Shown one piece after another: positions 49,191-58,820 of a stretch of 64,000 bases of DNA. Each line of letters begins with the position of its first letter. Within the stretch, counting starts at the first letter, position 1. The stretch is from Maridesulfovibrio ferrireducens. Lineage in GTDB: Bacteria; Desulfobacterota; Desulfovibrionia; Desulfovibrionales; Desulfovibrionaceae. A program made the position numbers and the translations under genes. The stretch lies in assembly GCF_016342405.1 (NCBI RefSeq), contig NZ_JAEINN010000017.1, positions 1-64,000 of the forward strand, given 5' to 3'. Below the pieces are notes generated by a model that searched no databases, had not been told where the DNA came from, and saw only the letters and a program-made list of their open reading frames with translations.

Positions 49191-49658
49191 ATGATCAACA
49201 TATGGAAGCAGGAATATTTATTAGATCTAGATACTATCGATGAGCAGCACAAAATGTTTTTTGAAATGACAGGGCGGATTGTCCAGCTTGCAGAGACTGT
49301 GAGTGAGGCTCATTCAGTTGAAAAAATTATTCAGGCTATCGGAGTCCTGCGGACATACGCTTTTTTGCATTTTAAAACAGAAGAAGAATTACTGCTTAAG
49401 TATGTTTTTCCTGGGTATTTACAGCATATTTCTTTTCATAATTTATATCTTGAAAATATGATTAATTTTGAAAAAGAGTTCAAGGTTTTGTTTAAAAAGA
49501 AAAAAGACGGCGAAGATACAAACTTAGCTATGGCCGAATATTTAACTCACATGGCAGATTATGTAGCCAACTGGTGGGTAGAGCATATTGTGAAGCAAGA
49601 TTCAGTTTATGCAAAATTTATTCTGGAGCAACGTAAAAAGAAGAGGGCGAGTGTTTAA
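49191..49658 (+). CDS. Bacteriohemerythrin
   Basis: A 155-residue four-helix di-iron protein that binds O2 reversibly. The ligands follow the family pattern: WKQEYLLDLDTIDEQHK (first His with a preceding Asp/Glu), HFKTEEELL (His and Glu), HISFHNLY (two His), and WWVEHIVKQDSVYA (final His and Asp). The protein is cytoplasmic and stands alone. Next to an O2-sensitive hydrogenase operon it may act as an oxygen scavenger or sensor, though it is not in that operon. Confidence 0.9.
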   Translation: MINIWKQEYLLDLDTIDEQHKMFFEMTGRIVQLAETVSEAHSVEKIIQAIGVLRTYAFLHFKTEEELLLKYVFPGYLQHISFHNLYLENMINFEKEFKVLFKKKKDGEDTNLAMAEYLTHMADYVANWWVEHIVKQDSVYAKFILEQRKKKRASV

Positions 49659-49824
49659 GCTCTTCCCAGTGTCCATTCTCTTTCCGGTAATGGTAAGATT
49701 TTTTAAGTGGGCCTTACTGCAAAGGTTCTACAGCTTTTTAATCTTAGCAAGTTGGACAGTATTTTTGACATATATCCATCAGTTGAAGATGCTTTAAAGA
49801 ATTAGTTCTTTTATGGAGTTTATT

Positions 49825-49873
49825 AAAAAAAGAAGCCCCAGAACAAAATATATGTTCTGGGCTTCTTTTTTAA
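49825..49873. terminator. Bidirectional terminator
   Basis: GAAGCCCCAGAACA and TGTTCTGGGCTTC pair with one bulged C, with A and T runs on both sides, so it ends both the hemerythrin transcript and the convergent cytochrome operon. Confidence 0.85.
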
Positions 49874-49906
49874 TCTAATATTCTTAATTTGTAGTATTTA
49901 TTATCA

Positions 49907-50710
49907 CTACCAAGGAATCAGGTGGGCATTCATAAGTCCTCCGATCACTAAGTAAACTCCAAGTGTCACTCCTCCTAATCCAACCAGATAAGAAAGGGTT
50001 GTAAGTATGGGATTTGAATCTTTTATGATAAGATCATCCAACTGCCCACTGGCTTCAAGATTTTCAAGCCATTCAGATCGTTCTATTTGAACTGTTTCAT
50101 AGTCGGCATCTCCGCCCCACATTGCTTGATCCATGGGGAAACTGTGCTTACGCAGGACAACAACTCCAAAATGAATAAGGAATATGTAACCCATAGCCAG
50201 AATTGCTTCCAGTCTGTGCATCCAAAGTGCAATGTTGAGTTCTGAACCGTCTATATATCTGGCTGTTTCAATCGGATCGAACAATAAAAGACCAGTTCGT
50301 CCAAGTAGAACCATTCCCCAGAATACGGCCCAATAATCAAATTTTTCCCAGTATGCCCATCTACCGAATCTTGGTAACTTACCGCCCATCATCCAGCGCA
50401 GATGTCCAAAGAACTCCTTGAAGTCCCGCAGATGCGGAATAAGGGAATCCTGTCTTTCTACTTTTCCGGCAAGTACCAGAAACAGCGCATAGATTACGTG
50501 ACAGATAAACAGCAGCAGCATTGCAACGCCGACTACCTTGTGTATCTCCAGACAATTTACGTAGCCGCCGAAGGGTGCTCCGAGAGCTTTCCCGAACAAA
50601 GTAGTGGAGTACATTCTGGCCATGCCGGTTACAGCCTGAGTCATGAATGTCACTATAAGAAGCAAGTGGAAGGTTTTCTGAATCGGAGTGAATCGTCTAA
50701 TCCTCATCAT
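49907..50710 (-). CDS. Membrane cytochrome b subunit (FdnI/cytochrome b561-like)
   Basis: A 267-residue inner-membrane protein with five or so hydrophobic segments. Likely haem-b ligands are in QKTFHLLLIVTFMTQ, NCLEIHKVVGVAMLLLFICHVIYA and the MHRLEAILAMGYIFLIHFGVV segment, as in formate dehydrogenase gamma subunits. It is the last gene of a three-gene operon with two multiheme cytochromes, overlapping the triheme gene by 14 bases. It would pass electrons between the menaquinone pool and the periplasmic cytochromes. No catalytic subunit is encoded nearby. Confidence 0.85.
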   Translation of the reverse strand: MMRIRRFTPIQKTFHLLLIVTFMTQAVTGMARMYSTTLFGKALGAPFGGYVNCLEIHKVVGVAMLLLFICHVIYALFLVLAGKVERQDSLIPHLRDFKEFFGHLRWMMGGKLPRFGRWAYWEKFDYWAVFWGMVLLGRTGLLLFDPIETARYIDGSELNIALWMHRLEAILAMGYIFLIHFGVVVLRKHSFPMDQAMWGGDADYETVQIERSEWLENLEASGQLDDLIIKDSNPILTTLSYLVGLGGVTLGVYLVIGGLMNAHLIPW

Positions 50711-51383
50711 CCACCTCCTTTTTAGGCTTCTTGGTGAACATATCTCGTATCACCCATATTCCGGTGTGTGACAGGAAGAATCCTAGAGTGATCAGCACCA
50801 ATAACAACATTGCCCATGACGAGTAGTAAAACTTCGGAAAGTCCGAAAGAGTCGCCTTGGCAAAGGGGTTAGGCTCATGCACCAGATATCTGGCGAATGA
50901 TGCACCGGCACCGATATGACACTTGGCACACACATAGGCATGTCTGCGGATCGGGTTCAGTTGCGAATAATAATAATTTATTCCTGAAATAGGTTCCCCT
51001 CCATGACATTGTCTGCAGGTGATATCCGCTTTGGTCACATGGCGATTATTTTTGGATTCCTCTACGTGACAATCGGCACAGCGTTTGTATCTGTAGTCTG
51101 GTATTCCGGCATGTGCATCAATTTTAAAACTGACGTTTCCCGGTCGATTGATATCCACGTTTCCTTGGGAATATCCAATGATATCCTCAGGTATTTTGTT
51201 CCATTGAATGAATGGAGAACCTCGGCCCGGCCTGACTTCATATTCATCATTGTAATAGCCCGTGCTGGATTCTCTGTCTTGGTAACGGTATGAACCTGAC
51301 GTGACTTCCTCCTGCGCCCATGAAGGCGCAGCGAGGAGAAGTCCCGTAAGGAGCAGGGCGTATAATATCAGTTTACGTTGCAT
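50697..51383 (-). CDS. Membrane-anchored triheme cytochrome c
   Basis: A protein of about 228 residues with a signal peptide (QRKLILYALLLTGLLLAAPSWA, cleavage before QEE), three haem-c sites (CADCH, CRQCH, CAKCH at about 105-165) and a C-terminal membrane helix (SWAMLLLVLITLGFFLSHTGIWVI) with a charged tail KKPKKEVDDED. It bridges the octaheme lipoprotein and the cytochrome b, whose genes flank it closely or overlap. The start may be ATG 51383 or the in-frame ATG six bases upstream. Confidence 0.87.
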   Translation of the reverse strand: MQRKLILYALLLTGLLLAAPSWAQEEVTSGSYRYQDRESSTGYYNDEYEVRPGRGSPFIQWNKIPEDIIGYSQGNVDINRPGNVSFKIDAHAGIPDYRYKRCADCHVEESKNNRHVTKADITCRQCHGGEPISGINYYYSQLNPIRRHAYVCAKCHIGAGASFARYLVHEPNPFAKATLSDFPKFYYSSWAMLLLVLITLGFFLSHTGIWVIRDMFTKKPKKEVDDED

Positions 51384-51392
51384 GACCACCCC

Positions 51393-52679
51393 CTATTTGT
51401 AGGCGTTCATGGGCTCCACGACTTTGCCTTGAGGCTTAGGCACTGAAGACAGAATCTTGAAACGTTTTTGCAACTCGGCAAGATTTTCATCTTTGTGGCG
51501 ATGGCAATTCTGACATGAGTTAGGAATTGCCGGATTTTCAAGAGTACCGGAAGGTAGCAGTGTCTTGAAAACATGACTGTGAATGTCTCTTGATTCCGCA
51601 CTCTTGGCAATTCTCGGCATATGGCAGCCGATGCAGTTTGCGAATGAGTGAATTGAATGTGCCATGTTCTGGTTTGCCTGTTTATGACAGGTTAGACAGG
51701 ATGAAGAACCCTGACCCTTGGTCTGGAAACGGGTCGTAGGCATTCCTAGTTGATGAACAAAATGACATGAGGTGCAGGTTACGCCTTCTCTGCGATGTTC
51801 AGATTTAAGCCAGTCAATGTATTGCTGGTGATGTCCTTTAGAGAATTCATTAGGATACATATGTTTTTTGTCACCTGCGGCGAAGGATGTTGAGGTGTAA
51901 TATGTTTCGAGTGCCTTGCCGGGGGTGTAACCTACGGGCCAGCCGGCTCCCTTCGCCATCGTGGATGATCCTCTGTTATGACAGCTTCCGCAAATTTGTA
52001 CGGCTACTCCGCGAGGCAGTTTTGCAGGGTTCACGATGGTTTCGCGCTTTTCAAATACTGCGGTTTTTGGCAAAGCCACATGCCATGAACCGGCTCCATG
52101 ACAGGATTCACAGCCAACGCCCGGTTCTGTGAAGGTGCTTTTGGACATATCGTCCATATCCAGCTTTGTTCCGGTTGTGTGGCATCCACCGCATTTGAGC
52201 AACCATGGGCGCTTGTCCCAATCTGCTTCATGGTAGTTTACCCATCGACCGGTTTCGGTATTAAACTGGATGGGTGAAATATATAAAATTCCGTCTTTCT
52301 TAACAATATAACGTTGTTTCCACTCGTTACCGAGTGTGTATAAGATATCGTTTTTTGTAGGGAAATAAATCTGATCTACAGGAGCTTTTAATTTACCCGC
52401 ATCAGCGAGTTTCTGAAAATCGGCCTTAATGCCTTTATCATTAATATCAACGATAAAGGCATCTACATTGCTCTTAGCATTTTGAGCCATGCGGCTGTGG
52501 TTAGTTGCTTTCCATGAGTCATAATGCTCAAGATGACAGGTTTTACAGGTTTCTGATCCAACGAAGGTTTTGGGTTCTGATGTTATTTTGGCTACATCCA
52601 CCACGGGCTCATTGGTTGTACATCCCCCAAAGGTCATTAATGTCACAACTACAATTAACAGTTTATAGAGTCTCTTCAT
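51393..52679 (-). CDS. Octaheme cytochrome c lipoprotein
   Basis: A 428-residue protein with a lipoprotein signal (VVTLMTFGGC, lipid-attached Cys about residue 20) and eight CxxCH haem sites: CKTCH, CGGCH, CESCH, CGSCH, CTSCH, CLTCH, CIGCH, CQNCH. It resembles multiheme proteins of the octaheme or nitrite-reductase-related type but lacks a visible catalytic CxxCK. It is the first gene of the cytochrome operon. It probably works as an electron carrier in the periplasm, attached to a membrane, receiving electrons from hydrogenase or passing quinol electrons outwards. Confidence 0.88.
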   Translation of the reverse strand: MKRLYKLLIVVVTLMTFGGCTTNEPVVDVAKITSEPKTFVGSETCKTCHLEHYDSWKATNHSRMAQNAKSNVDAFIVDINDKGIKADFQKLADAGKLKAPVDQIYFPTKNDILYTLGNEWKQRYIVKKDGILYISPIQFNTETGRWVNYHEADWDKRPWLLKCGGCHTTGTKLDMDDMSKSTFTEPGVGCESCHGAGSWHVALPKTAVFEKRETIVNPAKLPRGVAVQICGSCHNRGSSTMAKGAGWPVGYTPGKALETYYTSTSFAAGDKKHMYPNEFSKGHHQQYIDWLKSEHRREGVTCTSCHFVHQLGMPTTRFQTKGQGSSSCLTCHKQANQNMAHSIHSFANCIGCHMPRIAKSAESRDIHSHVFKTLLPSGTLENPAIPNSCQNCHRHKDENLAELQKRFKILSSVPKPQGKVVEPMNAYK

Positions 52680-52998
52680 TTGCCCTGCTCCTGTTACGGT
52701 TCATAATAATAGCACCTTATAAGCTCTATACCATACCTTTTGTGGTTTTGGTTTTTTTTTGATTTAAAATATGAGCGCGCGAGGTGGGGCAATTTTTCAT
52801 GAAAAGGTCTGTTAACTCGGGGATATTTGACAGAAGTAGACAGCTTGTTGTTGTAAATAGTATTATTTGGTATTGTTCGAAGTGGTATGAATTCTGTTTT
52901 AAATCCACTTGACTCTCTGAAATGGATTGGTAAATAACAGGGCAGTACTCAATTTGTTAATATGAAATAGTCTTTTAATGATATGGAGGATATATCTT

Positions 52999-53490
52999 AT
53001 GCCGTCTTTTGATGTTGTCAGTGAAGTTGATTTGCAGGAAGTGGATAATGCCGTAAATAATGTGATTAAAGAAATTGATACTAGGTATGATTTTCGCGGG
53101 GTTTCAACAGAACTTTCTTTTAATAAAAAAGATAAAGTTATCAATCTGCTAACCGGCGATGATATGAAAGTTAAAGCTGTCAGAGACATGCTGATTACTC
53201 ATTTCACAAGACGTAAAGTCGATTCCAGAGTAATTGAGTACGGTGAAGTTGAGCCTACTTCGAAAGGGCAGCTCAAACAGGCAATTAAGCTCAAAGAAGG
53301 AATTGATAAAGATACTGCTAAAAAGATCGTAAAGATGATTAAAGCCAGTAAGATAAAAGTTCAGGCAGCCATTCAGGATGAACAGGTCCGGGTAACCGGA
53401 AAGAAGTTAGATGATCTTCAGGCTGTTATGAGTCTTGTTAGAGAATGTGATCTGGATATGCCTTTTCAGTTTGTAAATATGAAAAGCTAG
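52999..53490 (+). CDS. yajQ: YajQ family nucleotide-binding protein
   Basis: A protein of about 163 residues with the YajQ pattern [34 protein letters not shown] at the start and [41 protein letters not shown] in the second half (two ferredoxin-like domains). Members bind nucleotides, reported to include cyclic di-GMP in some bacteria. The start ATG 52999 follows GGAGG; an in-frame ATG at 52978 is less likely. It is a single gene with its own terminator. Confidence 0.92.
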   Translation: MPSFDVVSEVDLQEVDNAVNNVIKEIDTRYDFRGVSTELSFNKKDKVINLLTGDDMKVKAVRDMLITHFTRRKVDSRVIEYGEVEPTSKGQLKQAIKLKEGIDKDTAKKIVKMIKASKIKVQAAIQDEQVRVTGKKLDDLQAVMSLVRECDLDMPFQFVNMKS

Positions 53491-53517
53491 TTTTTTTAAG
53501 ATAATAAATTAATAAAT

Positions 53518-53560
53518 CGCCTGAGAGATGCTTTTATGAGCATTTTCAGGCGGTTTTTTG
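53518..53560. terminator. Terminator between yajQ and the orphan gene
   Basis: CGCCTGA (53518-53524) pairs with TCAGGCG (53546-53552), with an inner ATGC/GCAT pairing, followed by GTTTTTTG. It serves the plus-strand yajQ gene. Confidence 0.8.
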
Positions 53561-53567
53561 TTTGTTC

Positions 53568-54044
53568 TTATTTTTTGTTTTGCTCTGCATTGTGCATTTC
53601 ATAGCTGGTGACGGTTTCCATTATTTCCCGGCAGGTTTGTTCGCCTTGCCGTCTGACTATTTCCGGAGATGCGTTGATGTTAATGAGTCTGTCCAGTTCA
53701 ACTTTTTCAGGATAATCGTCTAAACATTCTTCGGCAACAGTCACTTTATCCGGTGTAAATTCCGTGGTATCCTGTGTTCTACAGCCTATTGATCTACTTA
53801 GGTGGTTAAGTGCAGCTATAACCAGTTCTCTTTCGCCGGCTTCATCAAGCAATGTAAAAAGCAAGTGCAACCGATCAACTGGATTTCGTTGATGATCTTC
53901 ATTAATTGGAGTTGAGCAATAGCGATTTATCTGGGTTTGTCCTCTGGAAAATATTTTTTGCAGACGGGTTGCCCCTAAAGATTCTCTTGCACATTGCATA
54001 ATTTCCCATGTTTCAGTCGCTGTGTTTTGTTTTTTATTTTTCAT
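53568..54044 (-). CDS. Uncharacterised protein, possible DNA-binding
   Basis: A 158-residue soluble protein. The N-terminal part (TWEIMQCARESLGATRLQKIFSRGQTQINRYCSTP) has the shape of a helix-turn-helix of the phage-regulator kind, followed by helical NPVDRLHLLFTLLDEAGERELVIAALNHLSRSIG. I recall similar proteins in other Desulfovibrio but no characterised family. The gene stands alone and is convergent with yajQ. A regulatory role is only a guess. Confidence 0.65.
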   Translation of the reverse strand: MKNKKQNTATETWEIMQCARESLGATRLQKIFSRGQTQINRYCSTPINEDHQRNPVDRLHLLFTLLDEAGERELVIAALNHLSRSIGCRTQDTTEFTPDKVTVAEECLDDYPEKVELDRLININASPEIVRRQGEQTCREIMETVTSYEMHNAEQNKK

Positions 54045-54506
54045 AAATGGCAGCCTTTTGAAATATTTTTATAATGCGTGGGATGAATTGTAATTTGTTT
54101 ACCCTCGCTTTTTTACATCTGATCGATCATTATTCAAAATATAAAATGTTTCGGAGAGCTTTAATAACCATAAAAATTTGTGATTTTCAATCAGAACATT
54201 CATGCTTGAGTGGTTTAAGTGGTTATAACAGCTATTAATTTCAAATATTTTTATGTATGGAGATGTGTTTCTGAGTAAATTTGAAATATAAAAGGCAACT
54301 TATTATTTTTTTTTGTTATAATGAACATGCCTTTTTATATGATTTGGTTGCTTAGACTGTGCCGTTTAATGTAAGATTGGGCCTTGATCGGTTTGTTTGA
54401 TGAGAATGTGATCCGGTTGTAAAATACGTTATTTGGTTGGAGCTGATGATATTGGTTGATGTGCTAGTCAGAACGTTCTGTAGAAAAATAAAAATAGGAG
54501 AAAAAA
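54045..54506. other. Long AT-rich intergenic region before the envelope operon
   Basis: About 460 bases with no gene on either strand. It contains the promoters of the orphan gene (minus) and of the envelope operon (plus). Near the right end an AGGAG site precedes ATG 54507. I see no convincing hairpin, repeat or regulator site. Confidence 0.5.
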
Positions 54507-55424
54507 ATGAGGAAAACAATTCTGCTTCTTATAGCGATGATCAGTTTTTTTGTTGTGCCGTCACTGGCGTTGGCAACAGACTTGCCGAGAGTCATGATTG
54601 TTGGTGAGGATATTGATAATGATACTATTCCTCGTGATTCCCGGGTTTTCAAACGGGTTTTGAATTCTATTTCTAATGAATTGGTAAATCGCGGTTTTGA
54701 TGTCCGTGATGAAACGGCTTTGACTCATCAGACTCATGTGCAGGGACGTATCAGACGTAATGATGCTGAACTGATTCAGATAGCGAAGGATGCAGGAATT
54801 GATGTCCTTGTAATTTTCAGTATTTATCCCAATGTAAAATCGAATGCTAACAGTGTCAGGGTTACAGCCCGCGTTGAAGGGCGCTTACTTTCCGTTTGGG
54901 ACGGCGCAAGAATGGGTAACTTTGAATCCGAGCCGCAACAGTACCAACTGGTACCTAGACCTTACAGCAGAAATGATGTGCTTGAAGCTGTCGGTAAACT
55001 TTCGAAAATTATCGGTGCTGATGTGGGCGCAGTCCTTGGTGACAGACTTGAGCAGTATCATCCGGAAGGTGGTTCTTCAGACGGCGGATCAGCTGGCGGT
55101 GTAAGTTCTGCAGGACGTCTTATGGAGTGGACTCTTATTTTTGACGGTTTCACTGATACCGATATGCTTGATGTCGAAGATTATATTACCATCTACACAG
55201 GGTATGACAGTCACAGGCCTAAGAGTAATGCTCTGAATACTTCATCTCACCATGAATATTGGTATAAATCTTCAATTGATTCCGCACATTTGAAGCGCAA
55301 TATGGTTCGTATGCTTAAGAAGATGAACATGAAAGGCCGCGTATATATCTCAGGAAATGAACTGAAGATTGTTAAGCAGCACAGCGTCAGGCAGCGCACA
55401 AAGAAGAGTAACGACGGCTGGTAA
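54507..55424 (+). CDS. Exported protein, first gene of envelope operon
   Basis: A 305-residue protein with a signal peptide (MRKTILLLIAMISFFVVPSLALA, cleavage before TDL). The first mature half (PRVMIVGEDIDNDTIPRDSRVFKRVLNSISNELVNRGFDVRDETAL...DAGIDVLVIFSIYPNV) resembles the CsgG/FlgO-like fold of outer-membrane-associated proteins that act on assembly. A Ser/Gly linker (about 193-205) leads to a C-terminal domain of unknown type. It is the first gene of a plus-strand run of exported proteins. Confidence 0.75.
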   Translation: MRKTILLLIAMISFFVVPSLALATDLPRVMIVGEDIDNDTIPRDSRVFKRVLNSISNELVNRGFDVRDETALTHQTHVQGRIRRNDAELIQIAKDAGIDVLVIFSIYPNVKSNANSVRVTARVEGRLLSVWDGARMGNFESEPQQYQLVPRPYSRNDVLEAVGKLSKIIGADVGAVLGDRLEQYHPEGGSSDGGSAGGVSSAGRLMEWTLIFDGFTDTDMLDVEDYITIYTGYDSHRPKSNALNTSSHHEYWYKSSIDSAHLKRNMVRMLKKMNMKGRVYISGNELKIVKQHSVRQRTKKSNDGW

Positions 55425-55455
55425 TCCGGCTGTAAAGTATTAAAGAGGTCTGTTT

Positions 55456-56565
55456 ATGTCCTTCTTGAAGTTATGCTCACAAATGATAGCGCTGACCCTT
55501 GTGGTTTTGCTTACGGCCTCTGTTGCTATGGCAGTGCAGGCAACCGGAGAAGGTATTGATCGCCATCAGGCGCTCAACTCCGCGCTTCGGACCGCTGTTG
55601 AGATGGAGATCGGAACAGCCATTGCGTCGGATACTCTCGTTGAGTCCGGTGTCCTTGTCCGTGACGAGATAGTCAGTCATTCCAGAGGTTATGTGACTTC
55701 GTTTGCAGTTATCAGCGAAGGCGCCACCGCACAAGATGGTTACACTATTACTATTGATGCAGATGTTAACCGGGAATTACTTTTTGATGATTACCGAACT
55801 ATCAGTATTCTCCAAAAAATGTCCGGTCATCCCCGGCTGCTTATATTCGGATCGGGTAGCGGGTTTAATTCCGTTCCTGCTGAATCGATGAAAAAACTGA
55901 TTCATTCAGTTGCACAGGTTTTCGGCCAGAAGTTTCAGTTTGAGGTAATCGACTGGCCTGTTGCCCGTGCAAAGTTCAGCAGTATTGAGGGGTCCATGAG
56001 TGTTAAAAAGGCTCTCAAGTATAATAATCTGCTTAAGGCAGACTATGTTGTTACTGTTGACCTTGATTTGCCTCCGAATAAAAAACCAACCATGCTGATG
56101 TCATGTGTTCGTATATCAGATCAACTTAAGATCGGTGAAGTCCGCAAAACTATCGCGACAGAAGTTGATTTGTCCGGCAAACCTGCTGTGCGTTACGAAA
56201 ATGCCGTGGATGCTGCGCGTCCGGAAGTCTACTGGGCATCAGTTTCCATTGCTAAAAAAATGCTTGAGTATATGGAAACCGAACTGGATCGCGGTGAAGG
56301 TTTTCGTTACGCAGTGACTTTTATCGGGTTTCCGGATGTTTCTGTTATAGGAACAGCCGTGGAAGATATGCCCGGTTTTGTCCGTAAGCATGTGAAGCGC
56401 CAGAGTACTAAAAACATGGAAATGGTTTACTGGTCGACACTTCCCTCTGACACCTTGATGAACAGGTTGGAGAGAACGTTGAGAGACATCGGTGTCGAAA
56501 AGTTTAAAAGTAAAAGAGATGGAAGAAATCTTAAATTCCTTTGGGTGAATCCTGAAGGATTTTAA
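55456..56565 (+). CDS. FlgT-like exported protein
   Basis: A 369-residue protein with a signal peptide (TLVVLLTASVAMA, then VQATGEGIDRHQALNSALRTAVEMEIGTAIASDTLVESGVLVRDEIVSHSRGYVTSFAVI). This N-terminal block is typical of FlgT-type and LPP20-related proteins that stabilise flagellar or envelope rings. The middle has an ABC-transporter-lipoprotein-like fold (RLLIFGSGSGFNSVPAESMKKLIHSVAQVF). It lies 31 bases after the previous gene and before the SLH lipoprotein. Confidence 0.78.
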   Translation: MSFLKLCSQMIALTLVVLLTASVAMAVQATGEGIDRHQALNSALRTAVEMEIGTAIASDTLVESGVLVRDEIVSHSRGYVTSFAVISEGATAQDGYTITIDADVNRELLFDDYRTISILQKMSGHPRLLIFGSGSGFNSVPAESMKKLIHSVAQVFGQKFQFEVIDWPVARAKFSSIEGSMSVKKALKYNNLLKADYVVTVDLDLPPNKKPTMLMSCVRISDQLKIGEVRKTIATEVDLSGKPAVRYENAVDAARPEVYWASVSIAKKMLEYMETELDRGEGFRYAVTFIGFPDVSVIGTAVEDMPGFVRKHVKRQSTKNMEMVYWSTLPSDTLMNRLERTLRDIGVEKFKSKRDGRNLKFLWVNPEGF

Positions 56566-56648
56566 TCGTAATTCTTTCCTCGTTTGTTTAAGTGTTTGTA
56601 AACCATGATTGTTGCTGAATTAGTCAGCCAGCAAGGAGGAACACCAAG

Positions 56649-57854
56649 ATGAGAAAATATGCGATATTTTTGGCGAGCCTGCTTTTAATTCTCTCCCTTG
56701 CGGGATGTGGAAAAAAAGTAACTCCGCAGCATATAGAAGACAATCCGGCCCATCATTATTTAATGGGCATGGAACTTATTGATCAGGGACAGCCGGATAA
56801 AGCTTTTGCCCGTTTTGAAAGGGCCGTGGTTCTGGATGAAGAATATGCACCTGCTATTGCCGGTAAAGCGCTTGTTTATGCTATACGTGCCGAGGCTGAA
56901 AGTGACGACGGATATAAATCTGCTGATTCAGAAAGGGCTATCGATCAATTAGATAAAGCTGTTTCGGAAGCAGGAGATAAGGATACTAAATTCAGAGTCT
57001 ATGTAACAGGGATCAGAGTTTACACTCATCTTGCAAGCAGAGGCTGGCTGAGCAGAGCGGAAGATCTTCATCATGACGCTAAAGCTATGGCGGAAGATGT
57101 TCAGGAAGATAATCTCATTTATTATAGAAACACCGAAGCTGTTGATTATTTTATGGGTGTAGCCTTCTTTAAAGGCGGAGAATTCCGTAAGTCCGAAGAT
57201 GCTCTCGGAGTTGTTCTGGCTGCGGCTCCCGGTAAGTGGCATGAAAAAGCCCGTGAACTTTCACGTCGCGTACAGAAAATTGTGCTTGCTATGCGCAATT
57301 ACACGTTGACCGATGTGGCAAAGAAGATAGCCGTAAAGGAAACTGTGGACAGGGCTGATGTCGCCGCTCTTTTAGTGGATGAACTTCATCTGGACAGACT
57401 TTTCGCAGGGCGTATTCCTGTACAGCAGGCTAACGGAATGAAGGCTGAATTTGTGCCTGCTGACGTTGTGAATCACATGTTTGAACCTGAAATTATGACT
57501 GTTCTCAAGTGGAAGGTCAGAGGGCTTGAACCTGCGTATGACCAGAAAAGTCAGGCATTTTTATTCTATCCGAACAAGGCTATGACTCGTAAGGAGTTGG
57601 CATTTGTATTGGAAGATGTTTTGATCAAATTGACTGGTGATGAATCCATGTCTTCGCAGCATTTAGGGCAGAGCAAGTCTCTTTATCCTGATGTTTCTCC
57701 CACTGGTGCTTGGTACAATGCGATCGTCACCGTGGTTAACAGAAATTTGATGGAGACTGAGCTTTCCGGTGAATTCCGTCCGGATGCCAATATGGATGGG
57801 GCAGATCTCATTCTCTCCCTGATGCGTCTTCGCAACGTTATGAATATTTATTAG
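56649..57854 (+). CDS. TPR and SLH-domain lipoprotein
   Basis: A 401-residue lipoprotein (signal LLLILSLAGC, lipidated Cys at about 20). Residues 35-190 are tetratricopeptide-like helices (HHYLMGMELIDQGQPDKAFARFERAVVLDEEYAPAIAGKALVYAI). The C-terminal region (about 270-400) has S-layer-homology-like segments (FYPNKAMTRKELAFVLEDVL, SLYPDVSPTGAWYNAIVTVVNRNLM), which could bind peptidoglycan-linked polymers. An AGGAGGA site precedes the ATG. It would tie the envelope module to the cell wall. Confidence 0.8.
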   Translation: MRKYAIFLASLLLILSLAGCGKKVTPQHIEDNPAHHYLMGMELIDQGQPDKAFARFERAVVLDEEYAPAIAGKALVYAIRAEAESDDGYKSADSERAIDQLDKAVSEAGDKDTKFRVYVTGIRVYTHLASRGWLSRAEDLHHDAKAMAEDVQEDNLIYYRNTEAVDYFMGVAFFKGGEFRKSEDALGVVLAAAPGKWHEKARELSRRVQKIVLAMRNYTLTDVAKKIAVKETVDRADVAALLVDELHLDRLFAGRIPVQQANGMKAEFVPADVVNHMFEPEIMTVLKWKVRGLEPAYDQKSQAFLFYPNKAMTRKELAFVLEDVLIKLTGDESMSSQHLGQSKSLYPDVSPTGAWYNAIVTVVNRNLMETELSGEFRPDANMDGADLILSLMRLRNVMNIY

Positions 57855-57867
57855 AGTGGAGGACATT

Positions 57868-58788
57868 ATGAAAAAAACAGTACTTGCCTTAATAGCGATC
57901 TGCATGGTCGCAAGCTCCGCTTTTGCACAAGATAAAATTGTGGAAGTAGTGAATCCTGATCATATTTTTGAGAAAGGTTATATTCAGGTTATCGGTGAGT
58001 CCGAAGCCGGACAGAGCCGCTATAGAGCTAAACGCGCCGCTGAAGTTGTAGCCCAGAAAAGGTTGCTTGAAATTTTTCAGGGGCTGACACTCAGCGGTAA
58101 AACGACTGTTCGCGACGGAATGCTTTCCAGCGAAACCATCAAAACAAAAGTTCAGGGAACTCTTCGCGGCGCAACTCCTTGCGGCGAAGCTTTTGACCGT
58201 ACCGAAGGCTATGCCCGTGTTTGTCTTAGATTGAATCTGCACGGAAATGATTCCGTTTACAGTTCTTTCCAAGATATTATTCTTAAAAGTCCGAAAGAGT
58301 TGAACCTTCGCGAAATGCCGACGTTTGCTCCGACTAAGATTCCTGCGGTTCTTCCGGTTCCGACTCCTGCTCCGGCTGAAAAGGTTGACGTTCCTGCTAT
58401 GCAGACCACTCCTCCTGTTGCCGCAGAGATTCAGACTGCTATTGTCGTACCTGTTGACGGAATAATTGTGGATGTCCGCAACTTCGATTTCAAACCAGCT
58501 TTGGTTAACCGCATTCTTACTGAAAAAAATGAAGTGCTTTTCGATCCTTCCAAGGTTTTGAATCAGGTGCTTATCGAAAGAGGATGCGGCGGATACACTA
58601 CTGATTTGCAGAAAGCCAAGGCTTTGCTTGAATCATGGGGAAGTAAGTCTCCGCTGATTCTTAATGGCAAAACTGTTCAAAACGTTACTGACGCAGTTGT
58701 CAGTTCTGATGATGCCACAGCTGTTTTCGCTTATGATCAGAAGTACAATATACTAGCACAGGCTCGCGTGGTTTTTGTTCTTAAATAG
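57868..58788 (+). CDS. LPP20-like exported protein
   Basis: A protein of about 306 residues with a signal peptide (MKKTVLALIAICMVASSAFA, then QDK). The N-terminal domain (GYIQVIGESEAGQSRYRAKRAAEVVAQKRLLEIFQGLTLSGKTTVRDGM) is of the LPP20/FlgP type. A proline-rich linker (about 145-185) leads to a C-terminal domain with the pattern DVRNFDFKPALVNRILTEKNEVLFDPSKVLNQVL. I chose ATG 57868 just after GGAGG; an in-frame start at 57856 overlaps that site. It is close to its neighbours on both sides. Confidence 0.8.
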   Translation: MKKTVLALIAICMVASSAFAQDKIVEVVNPDHIFEKGYIQVIGESEAGQSRYRAKRAAEVVAQKRLLEIFQGLTLSGKTTVRDGMLSSETIKTKVQGTLRGATPCGEAFDRTEGYARVCLRLNLHGNDSVYSSFQDIILKSPKELNLREMPTFAPTKIPAVLPVPTPAPAEKVDVPAMQTTPPVAAEIQTAIVVPVDGIIVDVRNFDFKPALVNRILTEKNEVLFDPSKVLNQVLIERGCGGYTTDLQKAKALLESWGSKSPLILNGKTVQNVTDAVVSSDDATAVFAYDQKYNILAQARVVFVLK

Positions 58789-58820
58789 AATCTGCGAACC
58801 TTATTGAAGGCGGTGATGCC

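Noticed and set aside
49609-49797. Small frame overlapping the end of the hemerythrin gene
   Set aside because: No ribosome-binding site, and it begins inside the hemerythrin C-terminus; its hydrophobic content is common in random AT-rich sequence.
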